Assembly (NCBI RefSeq): GCF_010389155.1
Contig: NC_057761.1
Coordinates: forward strand, 20,152,501 to 20,216,500
From: Erigeron canadensis
Taxonomy: Eukaryota > Streptophyta > Magnoliopsida > Asterales > Asteraceae
Length of the DNA stretch: 64,000 bases
Reading direction: 5' to 3'
A program made the position numbers and the translations under genes. Of this stretch, positions 21,801 to 33,300 are shown piece by piece. The notes below the pieces were generated by a model. The model was not told the DNA's origin and searched no databases. It was given only the letters and a program-made list of their open reading frames with translations. The number at the start of each line of letters is the position of its first letter. Position 1 is the first letter of the stretch.

Positions 21801-23823
21801 TTTTCATAGATCTCATTATTGTTTTTCGTCAAATCAATTTAAATTTCATCATGTTTTAATCACGGTCGAATTTTGATCATGATAATGGTTTCAGTTTTTC
21901 GATCGGTTTGTTTTCGTTGACATACTTTTCTGGAAAAGTCAAGTTTTTCCGGCGAACTGTAATTTGGTTTTCTTTTGGCTAAGGTTTTTATGCGCGATTG
22001 AATTCTGAGTTGATTGCAACTTGTTTTGGGTCTTGATTCAAAAAAAAGTGCAAGTAATCGCCATTTTTAGTTTTCCAGCGAGTTTATGTGTTTTTCGGAG
22101 ATCGTTAAATCAGAAATTTGTTAGTTAGGATTTGTTCGGAATTCTATTCTGACCTTTTTCGTACCGGGTTCGTGTTCTGAATCGAAGAAAAGAAAGAGAT
22201 ATTGCGAATTTAATTTTTCCGTCGTATTGCTTAACTTTTCTGGCCACCGTGTTTGAGAGTGGAGGAAGAAAGAAGGGATCATAATGAAATCACAAATCTG
22301 CCCCCCCCCCCCCCCCACTTAACGGACCTAATGGACGAATGTTAGTTGCGGAGTGAAAAGTGAAAAAACTGACCAACTTCAGGATTTTTGTAATTAATTC
22401 ATTAGGGGCAATAAATGAAGATCCTGCCAACTTGAAGGACCAAAAATGTAGTTTTTTTTTCTAACATCTAGATTAGACATTAAATAATTATCTAGAATTT
22501 TTAGATACTTAACTTGACTAGTGATTGGTCTAACATTAGTACATTACCCAACACAATTTGTTTTATATTCTAATTAGACTAACTATTGGTTAATCCAACA
22601 CAGGTCTCCTTTATCTTAATCTTCGAAAAAATTACTTTACCGGAAGTGTTCCCACACACTTATGTGAGTTGCTTAATACACAACTATTGGATTTATCCGA
22701 TAATAACTTCTCTGGAGTTCTTCCCAATTGCTTAGGGAACTTGATTCAACTACGAGTGATGGATTTGACAAATAACACAATAACCGGTATAGTTCCAACT
22801 TCCTTAGGTTCTCTATCACATCTCAAGTCATTACACTTGCACAACAACAAATTTGGGGGCGATCTCCCAGCGACTTTACAGAATTTGACAAACTTAGTCA
22901 CCTTTGATTTAGGGAACAATTTGTTGACAGGTATTATCCCTTCTTGGATAGGAAAAAAGTTATCAAAACTTAAAATCTTGAATCTCCAATCAAATAATTT
23001 CATGGGTAGGATTCCACCGGAACTTTGTCAAAACAATTATCTTCAGCATCTAAACTTAGCAGATAATAGCATAACTGGCATGATCCCTCGTTGCTTCTAT
23101 AATTTAACTGGCATGATCTGGACTAATGTTAATTTCGAATATAATGGCACTGGATATGAAGAAAATATTGAGGTTTACATAAAGGGTCTTCAATTGAAGT
23201 ACACTAAAACAGTTAAGTTTCTCATATCCTTGGACCTCTCAAGCAACCAAATTTTTGGAAAAATTCCTGGTGTTTTGATGAACCTTGTAGCGTTGAAGAA
23301 TTTGAATCTTTCGAGAAACTTGCTAAGCGGACATATTCCATCAACGATTGGAAATCTAAAGCAAATAGAATCCTTAGATTTGTCAGCGAATAAGTTATCT
23401 GGTCGAATTCCCCCAAGCTTAGCTAGCTTAAACTTTCTAAGCTGCTTGAATGTATCCTTCAATAACTTAAGTGGCCCGATACCAACTGGGAATCAACTTC
23501 AAACTTTAGGTGATCCATTAACTATTTACGAAGGGAACACGGACCTATGTGGTCCCTCACTATCAAGGAGCTGCAAAGAAACTAATTTACCGTATGTTCA
23601 TGCTCGTAAGGATGAAGGTGGGGATGCTTTGCAAGGTTGCTCGTGGTTTTATTTTGGTATGGTCCCGGGTTTCGTTGTGGGTTTCGTGGGACTTATTGGT
23701 AGCTTGTACTTTATTAGGACTTGGAGGGTAACTTACTTTAAGATCATAGAGAATTTTTACGCTTTTCAAAAGATTTCAATGATAGTGACTCTTGCGCGGC
23801 TGAGGTGGAAGATTTTCAGATAA
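18859..23823 (+). CDS. LRR receptor-like protein (RLP, EIX-receptor type), one 1.9-kb intron
   Basis: Joined exons 18859-20716 and 22604-23823 give 1025 residues, a normal RLP length. RLPs are plasma-membrane receptors that sense pathogen or developmental ligands and signal through co-receptor kinases. Order: signal peptide (MKTTCLVILILLIQSFQTYG); LRR N-cap with CFQRERQSLLVFR and W-x4-CCEWEGVGC; about two dozen 24-residue LRRs (LxxLxLxxNxLSGxIP); an island with YIKGLQLKYTKT (about residues 800-815); final LRRs; C-cap NTDLCGPSLSRSC; an acidic stretch; one membrane span with FGMVPGFVVGF; and a short basic tail without a kinase. The splice GT...ACAG joins in frame and yields DSGLLYLNLRKN. Known relatives usually have more sequence between the LPKL block and this LRR, so about two repeats may have been lost. 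The ATG at 18784 is also in frame, but only 18859 gives a clean signal peptide. A truncated non-functional reading cannot be excluded. Confidence 0.82.
19882..20385 (+). repeat. Recently duplicated LRR units inside the RLP
   Basis: Near-identical 72-bp LRRs alternate as two types: GLLTKLQELYLDNN and GQLSNLQYLYL. The GLLT type starts at about 19882, 20026, 20170 and 20242, so the first spacings are exactly 144 bp (two repeats) and the last is 72 bp. High nucleotide identity points to recent expansion by unequal exchange. Confidence 0.85.
21568..22454. mobile_element. Non-autonomous DNA transposon with about 140-bp TIRs in the RLP intron
   Basis: The left end TTTACATTTTTGGTCTCTCA and the right end in reverse complement, CTACATTTTTGGTCCTTCAA, are followed by parallel matches (AGCAGGAT, TTCATTTATT, GAATTAATTACA, TTCACTTTTCACTC, CCGTTAAG). 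The centre has a run of C (22300-22317) and no transposase. No clean target duplication is visible, so the superfamily is open; long TIRs would fit Mutator-like. Confidence 0.72.
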
Positions 23824-23904
23824 GGTATTTAGATTCACACATATCACCTTTTTATAATTGAGTCTAAACTTATATTTTATGTAGTAGTTTGTCTATCAAA
23901 TGAA
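23824..23904. other. RLP 3' UTR
   Basis: AT-rich sequence directly after the RLP stop codon; no sharp polyadenylation signal. Confidence 0.4.
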
Positions 23905-24449
23905 TGGGGTATATATATATATGATAGAAATCATATGAGAAGGTGCCTTAAGGAGAGAAGGGAGAGAAGGTTCGTTTTTTTTTTTAGCTTGTTTTTTGAA
24001 CTTTTTTCATTTTCTCTTTAATTAACTAATTTCATATAAAAAATTTTAAAAATTTTTTAAAAATATTTTTTTTCTAAGGGCGTAGCCCGTAAGCTATAGG
24101 CGAAACCTTTCGGTTTATGGCAGAGCCATGATAAATAAGGGCGAAGCCTGTTAAGTAGATCACCCCATCACCCATCACCCCCTATGACTTATCACCCTCT
24201 ATGACCTCCAGCTACCCCTTATTAATATCCTTAAGGGCGAAGCCCCGTACCGTACCCTTACATGTATAACTTACTAAATCGGGTTAGAAATTTTTTTTTT
24301 TTAAATTATTTTTGTGGATTGAGTTAATTAAAAAAAGAATGAAAAAAGTGAAAAAATGAAAAAAAATCTAAAACCCAAGCTTAAAAAAAAAAATAAAAAA
24401 CAGTCCTTCTTTTCTTAAGAACCTTCTCTCTGGATCTCTACCCTATATA
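23905..24449. mobile_element. Foldback element (FB4) with GGGCGAAGCCC mini-hairpins
   Basis: The outer arms match in inverted orientation: GAGAGAAGGTTCG on the left against GAGAGAAGGTTCTTAAG in reverse complement on the right, then poly-T/poly-A, TTGAAC and TTTAATTAACT blocks. The middle (24078-24245) contains GGGCGTAGCCC, GGGCGAAGCC and GGGCGAAGCCC. No ORF. It abuts FB1 copy 3. Confidence 0.6.
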
Positions 24450-24780
24450 GGGTTTTGATCATTTGAAAACTAAATTTTTCGTGAAAACTAGAAAACTGCC
24501 AAAACACACTGTGTTCTGAATTTAACACAATGTGTTTTTAATATGTTTTTCGAAAACACATTGTGTTAAGTTTATATCACAGTGTGTTTGAACAAATTTC
24601 TGATTTACAACGCTATCAAAAAATCACCGTGATTTAAAACTTAACACAACGTATTTTAGATTAAAGAATAAAACACATTGTGTTTTATAAAAACACAATT
24701 AAAACATATTGTGTTAAATTCAGATCATAGTGTGTTTTTGTAGTTTTCTAGTTTTCACAAAAAATTTAGTTTTCAAATGA

Positions 24781-24788
<8 letters not shown>
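24450..24788 (+). mobile_element. Foldback element FB1 copy 3
   Basis: Starts GGGTTTTGATCATTTGAAAA and ends TTTAGTTTTCAAATGAATAT. The interior of ACACATTGTGTT/ACACACTGTGAT repeats is collinear with 6229-6563. A TA microsatellite (24788-24813) follows. Confidence 0.78.
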
Positions 24789-24813
<25 letters not shown>

Positions 24814-25811
24814 TTTAACATTGGATTGTTCAATATATAGGATATTTATGCATTCAAAAAGCATTATTGGTTTCGACAAGGGTGTCCAAGTCAACAAAAG
24901 GAGTATGAAGTTGCTCGAAGACTATGCTTGAAGATGCTTAAGTTGCGTGTGCTATTACAGAAAGTAGCTTTTCAATGTTGTTTATTGCATTTAGTGTGAC
25001 ATACGAAATTTTTTTTTTGTATTTTAGCATTGTGTCTACTATTATCATGTAATTAATACTAGAAGATATGTAGTTTAATATGTCATTATAAGAAACTTTG
25101 TCAAAATGTTATTCGTATTCTCATTGTATGTCTCCGGGTATGCATTGGAAGGCTTACAGGCTAAGTTGTGTGTATGAGCAATGAAACTTGTGTGAAGATA
25201 GATCCTCACGAGTGTCACACATATGTTGCCAAAGTATGAGGCTTTTATAGACGAAGGCTCTGCTTCCATTGGTATCTAAATCATCCACGTATTATCCTTT
25301 AATTAGCTTGTCAGAAGGAATATTTGATCGATCGTGGCCATTTATAGTACTTATGGTCCCCAAAACTGTCACGCATCTTCTTTCAACCAATAAGAGTATT
25401 GACACACATATGTAAACCAAACCACCAACCTACAACCTTAGGATCGTGCCTAGTCACATTAGTCATCTTATCTTCAACTCAGGTTGATTCTTCACTTGAT
25501 TGTCAAACACAAATTGAGCCATTTGTCAAAACTGAACCAACATAAGTGCTTTCAAGCTGACTGCTAATCCCAAGCTGATTTCCACTTTGAGCTTGGTAAG
25601 CTATCTTTAATCCTCATCTTCGACTTGGATTGAATGCTATGAACATTGTTGATGCAGCTTAAAAAACACTTGCTTCCATATGTTATTACATTACAATACG
25701 TGAAGTATGATTCTGATAGTAAGTTGTGTTAGCTTAGTCTGATCCAGTTCGGATTATAAGAACCTAAAGATTACAAGTGTTGAACTATCAGATTTATCAT
25801 TACCAAATTCA
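24814..25811. other. Intergenic, nothing supported
   Basis: No ORF above background and no terminal repeats. Repeated AGCTTG/CAAGCT words (25550-25600) might be an old LTR fragment, but I cannot delimit one. Confidence 0.4.
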
Positions 25812-25816
25812 TATAA

Positions 25817-26519
25817 TGTTAGAATATGAGCACATATAAACATATAATCACGAGTACGCGCAACGGAAGAATCGAAACAAATATGCAATCAAATTAAATA
25901 ACAAAGAATAAAACTGAGATGTGTACCTTATGCAAAGCTTCAATAAAGATAATATTAATAATATTATTATGATTTAGGGTTTAAAGCAAAACCCCTCTAC
26001 GATCGCACACTAGACACCCCGTATATTGTATGCTAGCACTCCGATCACGAACTGAACAACCCTTTGTTACTATCCCTTAAAGTCAAACCAACCAAAACCC
26101 GAAAACCCTTTTTCTTGGAGGGTTCGGCCGAAGCCAAGAAGAGAGAGAAGAGAGGAGAGAATAAAGTGTGAATGAATGCCAAAACCCTTAGATTTAATAA
26201 AATCTCTATAGGAAAATTATCTTAGGGCATAATTATCTTGGTGAACCAGTTAGATCAAGGCTTAAAAAGCCTTAATCAAAACCGGCCCCCCTATAGGAAA
26301 ATTAGGGTCCAACACTAATTTCCCATTTTCACATTTGATTCTCCTCTTTAATTAATTAAATACAATTAACCCTTTAATTATGCTTAATTAATCATTTCGT
26401 GATCAAACTAATTAATACTTTAATTAATAATATAAAGTTACCGTGTCATTTCGTGTGACCCCGTAGGCTTAAATTATTTTCGGAAATGCGATTTATAATA
26501 AAATGATCACACTCCAACA
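25817..26519 (-). mobile_element. 3' LTR of Copia element A (703 bp)
   Basis: Starts TGTTAGAATATG and ends CACTCCAACA on the plus strand. On its downstream-coordinate side the minus strand reads CAAGGGGAAC, a polypurine tract directly at the LTR, which fixes it as the 3' LTR. It is homologous to 47575-48022 and, in opposite orientation, to the solo LTR at 50700-52533. Confidence 0.9.
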
Positions 26520-27388
26520 GTTCCCCTTGAGCGTGTTATTATAAAGACAATAACATTGGTTAGCGTCTAGCAACACGCCAATGCTCCCAGAAATATTTAA
26601 GAATAGATTCTTAAATTGCCAATTTGAAATAATTTAGTCTGTAATATCCCTTTGTTCAGATACCCTCGTTAATTATGAATATGGATCAATGTCATTTTAT
26701 AATTTAACGATTATGTTTCTCATTTCTACAATTAATTAAGATTACCAGATTTGTCAAGACCACCTCTTGACTTCATTTGGGTGTGGCCACACAAACATCT
26801 TCAATTAATTAATGAGGGCGCCAAATAGTATCATACTTTAGTTGCAAATTGAAGGAACAAATCCTGTATTGACTACAAGTGTCTGGCAATGTCGTTTCTT
26901 AACATTTCTGAAAATAGCCCTTTATTACTGCCTTGTTCAGGACAGTATAGAACTATATCTAAAAATGCAATCCACACATGCATAACTCACTTGTATGTCA
27001 AGACTAAGGATAAATAAAGTAACTATTTCACGAATTTCATTTAATGACGCTGATCCATCAAATGATAACTTGTTCTGTGGGGTAAGTCCAATATTCACCT
27101 TTTGAATATCATGTGAGTTTGGTACGATCTACCATCTTCAAAGTATTCCCTTAAATATTTTTATCAATCTCTCACAATTGTCTTACTTTAATTATATTCC
27201 CATATAATTAATCAACAATGGACATTTAGAATATTCAACTAATATTCATGGATCTAAACATGCAAATATAAGACATAATTATTATAAAATGAAATTAGTT
27301 ATACCGCGTATAAAAATTCATTTATTAGAATAACAATTATTTAACATCCCATTATCCAAATACCAACAACAGATTTACATGATATAAC
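26520..27388 (-). mobile_element. Element A 3' untranslated region
   Basis: About 870 bp between the RNase H stop and the 3' LTR, without a usable ORF. It ends in the polypurine tract. Confidence 0.6.
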
Positions 27389-29001
27389 TTAGCAATATCT
27401 AAGACCCATGCCCTCAGCATGCTTATTGAGCTTTCCTTTTGACAATGTCTTTGTAAAAGAATCCGCTATGTTATAATCTGTGTGAACTTTGAGTAATTTG
27501 ATTTCACGCAATTCATTTTGCTTACGAACGTAGTGATATCTTCTTAGGCAATGTCGAGCACCTTTTTGAACCCCAGGTTCATTGGCAATGATAATTGCTC
27601 TCGAATTATCACAGTACAGTTCCATAGGTGTGTTATTTGAGGATTATCATGTTAAATCCAAAAATAAACTTTCTAATCCAGACAACCTTCATGTCATTTT
27701 CTCAGAGACAACAATATACTCAGACTCTGTCACATGCATAGCAACTGTGGTTTGCTTTTAGCTTAAAGCATTCCATCGTGTCTTCATTTAAAATAAAGAC
27801 GTATCCCGACTGATATTCTTGAAACATCTTCATCAATCATGAAATCCAACATCACAAATTCTATTACCATTTGAATTTTGATCGGGATTTCAACCATACA
27901 CCAAGAATAATTCTTTAGTAGCCCGCATGTACTTAAGAATATTTTTCACAGCAGTTCACTGATCCACTCCGGGATTTTGCTGATATCGGCTAACAATATT
28001 TTGAGCGAACATAACATCGGGTTTAGCGCATCTTACCGCATACATGATAGATCCTACATTCGAATCATAAGGAACTCTTTGCATACGCTCCACCTCTTCA
28101 GGTGTAGAAGCACCGTTCTTGCTAGATAAATTAAGTCCTTCTTGCATAGACAAATTCTCGCGCTTAGATTTTTCCACCTTTAATCTCTTCAAGATCTTAT
28201 CTATATAAGCACTTTGACTTAATCCAATCAACCGTTTACATCTATCTCTATAGATCTTGATTCCAAGAATGAATGCCGCTTCACCCAAGTCTTTCATAGC
28301 GAAACAGTTTCCAAGATATGATTTAACGTCTTTCAACATTGGAATGTGATTTCCTATTATCAATATGTCATCGACATACAAGACAAGGAAAGTAACATTA
28401 CTCCCACTAGCTTTGCGATATACACATGGCTCATCAGGATTTTGAGCAAAACCAAACTTTTTGATCTCTTCATCAAACCTTTTGTTCCAACTCCTTGATG
28501 CTTGCTTCAATCCATAAATGGACCTTTGAACTTTGCACACTTTGTTGGAATGTTTCGGATCGACAAAACCTTCCGGTTGTACCATATAAAGTCTAGAAAA
28601 CCATTCAAGAAAGCGGTTTTGACATCTATTTGTCATATCTCATAGTCATAGTACGCCTCTATGGCTAAGATGATCCTAATAGCTCTAATGTCCATAACGG
28701 GAGAAAAGGTTTCCTCATAATCAACTCCATAAAGTTGAGTATAACCTTTTGCCACAAGACAAGCATTATAGGTGTGTACATTTCCATCCATGTTGGTCTT
28801 CCTCTTGAAGAGCCATTTACACCCAATGGTTCTACTATTTGGTGGAAGATCAACCAGGCTCCAGACTTGATTATCTTTCATTGATTTCATTTTCACATTC
28901 GCAGCTTCAAGCCATTTGTCAGACTCTGGATCTGATAATGTAGCTCTCAAATTAGGAGGTTCATTCAAATCTCCTAATACGTTTTCTTCAGATTCAACCA
29001 C
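27389..29001 (-). pseudogene. Element A reverse transcriptase and RNase H, broken
   Basis: RT copies element RNA into DNA and RNase H removes the RNA strand. Reading leftwards: 29001-28633 holds the RT start (KWLFKRKT, LVAKGYTQ, YEETFSPV); 28636-27956 continues with KVCKVQRSIYGLKQASRSWN and the catalytic YVDDIL; 27955-27626 is degraded RNase H with stops; 27625-27389 holds MELYCDNSRAI, KGARH and VHTDYNIADSFTK. The two RT pieces are in different frames around 28633. The sequence type matches Angela/Tork-like plant Copia, as judged from memory of the family. Confidence 0.85.
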
Positions 29002-30384
29002 ATGATATAATCTTTCACGAGCACGTATTGTCCTTGAGGACCTATGAATTGGAATCGCTTCATCTTCAACTTGTAGTTCATCTTGAGATTCATCTCTTTG
29101 AACATTGCCCCCCCCCTTTCAAGTTGAAGATTTCTAGTATTTTCAGAAGTTGACACATCTTTTTGAGCCTCAACAAGTTCAACAATCCTCCCACTATCTT
29201 CTTGAGATATGACTTTCCTTTTAAGGAATTCAGTAAATCAAAAATACTTTGACAGTGTTTCCGGTAGAATAGTAGAAGTAGTAACCCATTGTTTCCTTTG
29301 GGTGTCCTACTAAGATGCACTTTATAGATCTGGATTCAAGTTTGTCAGGTGTATCTAGTGCCTCACATCCCAGACCTTTAAGTAAGACAACTTAGGAACA
29401 CTTCCATGCCACAATTCATGTGGTGTCTTGTCAACCTTCTTGGTTGGAACCATATTGAGAATGCATGCAACAATCTCTAGAGCATAATCCCAAAATGAAA
29501 TGTGAAAGTCTTAAGGTTCATCATTTATCTCACCATGTTCAACAAGGTTCGATTTCTCCTTTCACATATGCCCTTATATAGGAGTAAGCTCTTGGATAAA
29601 TCCACAAGCTTTTAGACGATCCTTAAACTTTCGGTTTAAGTATTCCCACCTCTATCCGAATGAAGGATCTTGATGGTTTAATTGAGTTGATTTCCTACTT
29701 CATTTTTAAACTCTTTGAATATTTCGAAGACTTCATGTTTATGTTTAAGCCAATAAACATAACCATAATGATTGAAAGCATTCATAACAATGATGAAGTA
29801 GCTAGCACCTTTCCTTTGACACTTGCCTAAATGAGCTACATACACCCGAATGTATTAGTCCAAGTAATTCCTAAGCCCTCTCCGGTTTTATGCGGAAAAG
29901 GTATTCTTGTCATCTTGCCGAAAACACAAAGCATGCATTTGTCAGATGATTCATCATTTGATTTAACAATCTCTTGTCAAATGATTCATCATTTGGTTTT
30001 AGATCCCTTCAATTTGAAGTATGCATTTCTTGCTAACGACAACACATTTATCAAATGATTCATCATTTGATTGTAAGATTTCTTCACTTTGAAAACTTTC
30101 AACGCGTTTTGTGCTAACAACCATTCCAAAAACGCACATTTTTATCAAATGATTCATCATTTGATTGCAAGATCTCTTCATACCGAAGATTTCCAATGCG
30201 TTTCTTGTTAATGATAATGTAAAAAACATGCATTTATCAAATGATTCATCATTTGATTTTAAGACATCGTCCCTTTGAAGTCTTTAAATGCCTTTCTTGA
30301 CAAAATTAAACAACATGACAATGTCAAAGATAGTTAGAGTCCAAGTTAAACTTGACTCTTTTTCTATTGAATTGTTATTTGTAT
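29002..30384 (-). pseudogene. Element A integrase and pre-integrase remnant
   Basis: Fragments in several frames show the pre-integrase zinc region (SNDESFDKC, GKMTR) at about 29900-30260 and the integrase core (ASYFIIVMNAFNHYGYVYW, then KILHSDRGG) at about 29640-29810. Stops and frameshifts are frequent. The zinc region contains a local array of five copies of AAATGATTCATCATTT. Confidence 0.75.
29943..30256. repeat. Array of five CAAATGATTCATCATTTG units
   Basis: The near-palindromic 18-mer occurs at 29943 (one mismatch), 29978, 30052, 30146 and 30238. The last two spacings are 94 and 92 bp, and the flanks are also similar (TTTGAAG.., GCATTT), so a roughly 90-bp piece of pre-integrase sequence (SNDESFDKC) was duplicated in tandem. 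Confidence 0.85.
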
Positions 30385-33300
30385 TGTAACAACCCTCAAT
30401 TTCTAATTAGGATAATTTACTTGGACTTATCTAGGTCCTTATCCCTAGAGGTTTATTAAGAGAATCGACTTTGTACACATTCAAAGCATAGCGATAATTG
30501 CCCCCTAGTACAGTGAAATGCCTTAGAAATGCCATAAACAATAACTATAATCATTCAATACGATCTCAAGCTATAAATTAGTTCTAATCAAACTTGGTGA
30601 AATGTCAATGAACCAAAAATTTTATTTCGAGAAGTTGAGTTACATAATCAATTGTACAAGACTCACAAGTTGTGATAACAATCAAAAATCTCTATAAATG
30701 TCCAACAATTCAAACACAAAGCTAATTAAAGTACATTTGAATACAAAAATATAATGACCATCTTGAAAATAGATTTATAAACTATTATGTACATAATAGT
30801 AAGCTTGAATAATAATACGTACATAAATATATTGCAACATTTGAATAAGTCTTCCAATTAAAAGATATGCATACAACTTAAACTTATTTTAAATATAAAC
30901 TCTTATAAAATCCACCAATCAACATACAACTCACCCACTTATTCTTACACTCATACATAAATATACACCACATATACTTACACTCATGTATATATATCAT
31001 GAACCTAGACATATGTTGGACTCCATACACATCAAATTCAAACTACACACCACTCACAACTTCATCTAGTCAATCCATACCTCTCCACCACTCCAACTCA
31101 CCAATGAGCTTGCCCCCAACCTCTTTTCTTCCCCTAAATCACGTTCTCCCCTTCCCCCACACTCTCTCTAACTTCTTTCACACACACACACACAAGTATT
31201 CTCTCTCATTTTTCCTCTCAAAAATCTGCACACTCTCTTTTCCCCTCTCTTCAAATTTTTGGTTCATACACCAATCAAATAAAGGGTTTAATCTTAAGTA
31301 AAGCAGCCATAATAATAAGGGTTTTATGCTAGATCATTCAAGGGTTTGTTGAAGCAAGTTATGGAGCTCATTTTGGTGCATCTTGGTCGAAGTTTTCTGC
31401 CCCAAAACAACCGTAAATCACAGCCCCTTTCCAGCCATTTTCGTGACCTACAAAGGTTGTTAACAACATCCCTTTACCTAATAAATCTCTAGTTAATCTT
31501 GTTCTTTCAAAACCCAAATGTTTTCTCATCTTTTATTATCATTTTCTTCTTGATTTAAACTCAATGAGGGCAAAGTTGATAGATCCTTATCTTACATGTT
31601 CATGCATGTAAAGATCTAGAGGAAGGATTCAATGATTCAACTTAAATAAGACCCAAGAGTTAGTAGTTGTAAGATTTGTTGTAGATTGTTAAATGGGTCA
31701 CATAAAAATGGTCTTCTGTGAAATAAAATGCACATATACTTCTGGAAAATTTCACAAAAAGGATGTTTTTAAAAAGAAGATTAAAGGTTATAGCTTACTT
31801 ATATGTATAATGGTTAGATCTTAACATGATTTGTACTAGATTGATCTTGTTAGGAGTTTGGATTTGAGATGGATCTTTGGATGATGATTAATAGAATTGA
31901 AAGGATTAAAATCAGTAATATTGATTTTAAAAGTAATACAAAAAGGAGTGATAATCTTGTAAGTGATAAATTAAAGTGTTAATTAAGCAAAAAGGCCATT
32001 GGTTGGTTGTTTTAATCAAGAACAAATCTGACAGAAACCATCTTCTATCTTAGAATGGGTAAACCAGGCATGTGAGGGCATTTTCAAGCAAAACTTTCAA
32101 AATAAAAGTTGTAGAGGAACGAGTTAAGAATACCCACCAACTGGAATTACTCAAAAATACTGAACATAAAGAAAGATATGAATTTTCTACTGAAACTGGT
32201 CAAAGCTGTTATTTTGTCTGAATATTTTATAAAATTTAACAATTTTTATCTCCTAAACCAAAAGGCTCCAGGAGTTCATACTTGGTGGGAAGTAATTTCA
32301 ATGTGACCTAAACTTAAAATAAAATCATGGGATTTTTCCAACTGTCAAAACCCCAAGAACTTTTATGAAACTTCAGATGTCGCAAGCAGTGCCCATTCAG
32401 GATAGTTTGTGTTTGGATAATTTTTAAGGAGACCAAACATCATCTAAAAAATTCACCAAAAATTCAAAAAAATACTAGATACATATAAGTAACTGTATAA
32501 AAATCATAAAGATCCAAATAATTCGCCTTGATCCCAAAATAGTAGCCAACATTTCATAAAAATCTGAATTTAAAAAAAAAAATTTGAAAGGAAACTAACC
32601 ATTTGTATAATGGGCTAAAAGATGCACTAAAGACCATGATGGGCTAGCCCGACCCAAATAATGAGCCCATTGAGCCATATATCAGTAGGCCCACCTGGCC
32701 CAATATCATAAATAGCCCAATAACCAATATGACTCATTAAGCACATAACCCAAATAAGGTTAAGCCCAATAACTAAATTAAGCCCAAAACATTTAAAAGC
32801 CCATTACACTTTAGGCCCAATTGATAATGACCCATAACACTTAAATGAATTTCATAAACCCAAGTAATCATACGGCATATCGAGAAAAATGTGAGTTAAA
32901 GGATAAGCATAAACATTGTAACGCGAAATATAACTAAGCAGAATGAACATAAGTAATTACGTTAACCAATCTATAAATTGATATCACAAATGCTAATTCA
33001 TCCTAAAATCGGTTACACATCAAATGTTGAATAAGGTTAATATAACTTAATATGACATTAGCATATGATAACCTAAGATGCCAAACGAAACCACAAATGA
33101 AGACAAGTTACCAAAATTCTGACAACTTATAACTACATGTATACTGAAAGTGACCTTTTACACCATCAATCTCTATTATTAAAAAGATGTGATTATTAGC
33201 AATACACTTGGATTCCATAGTTGGTGACAACTTAATAAAAGTAACATTTTTAAGTAATGGCTTAAGATAGGAACTTATGTATACTAGTCCTCTCGTAGGG

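Noticed and set aside
30999..31301. 100-codon Ser/Pro/His-rich ORF
   Set aside because: Inside the Gypsy solo LTR, generated by CT-rich sequence typical of LTR U5/R regions.
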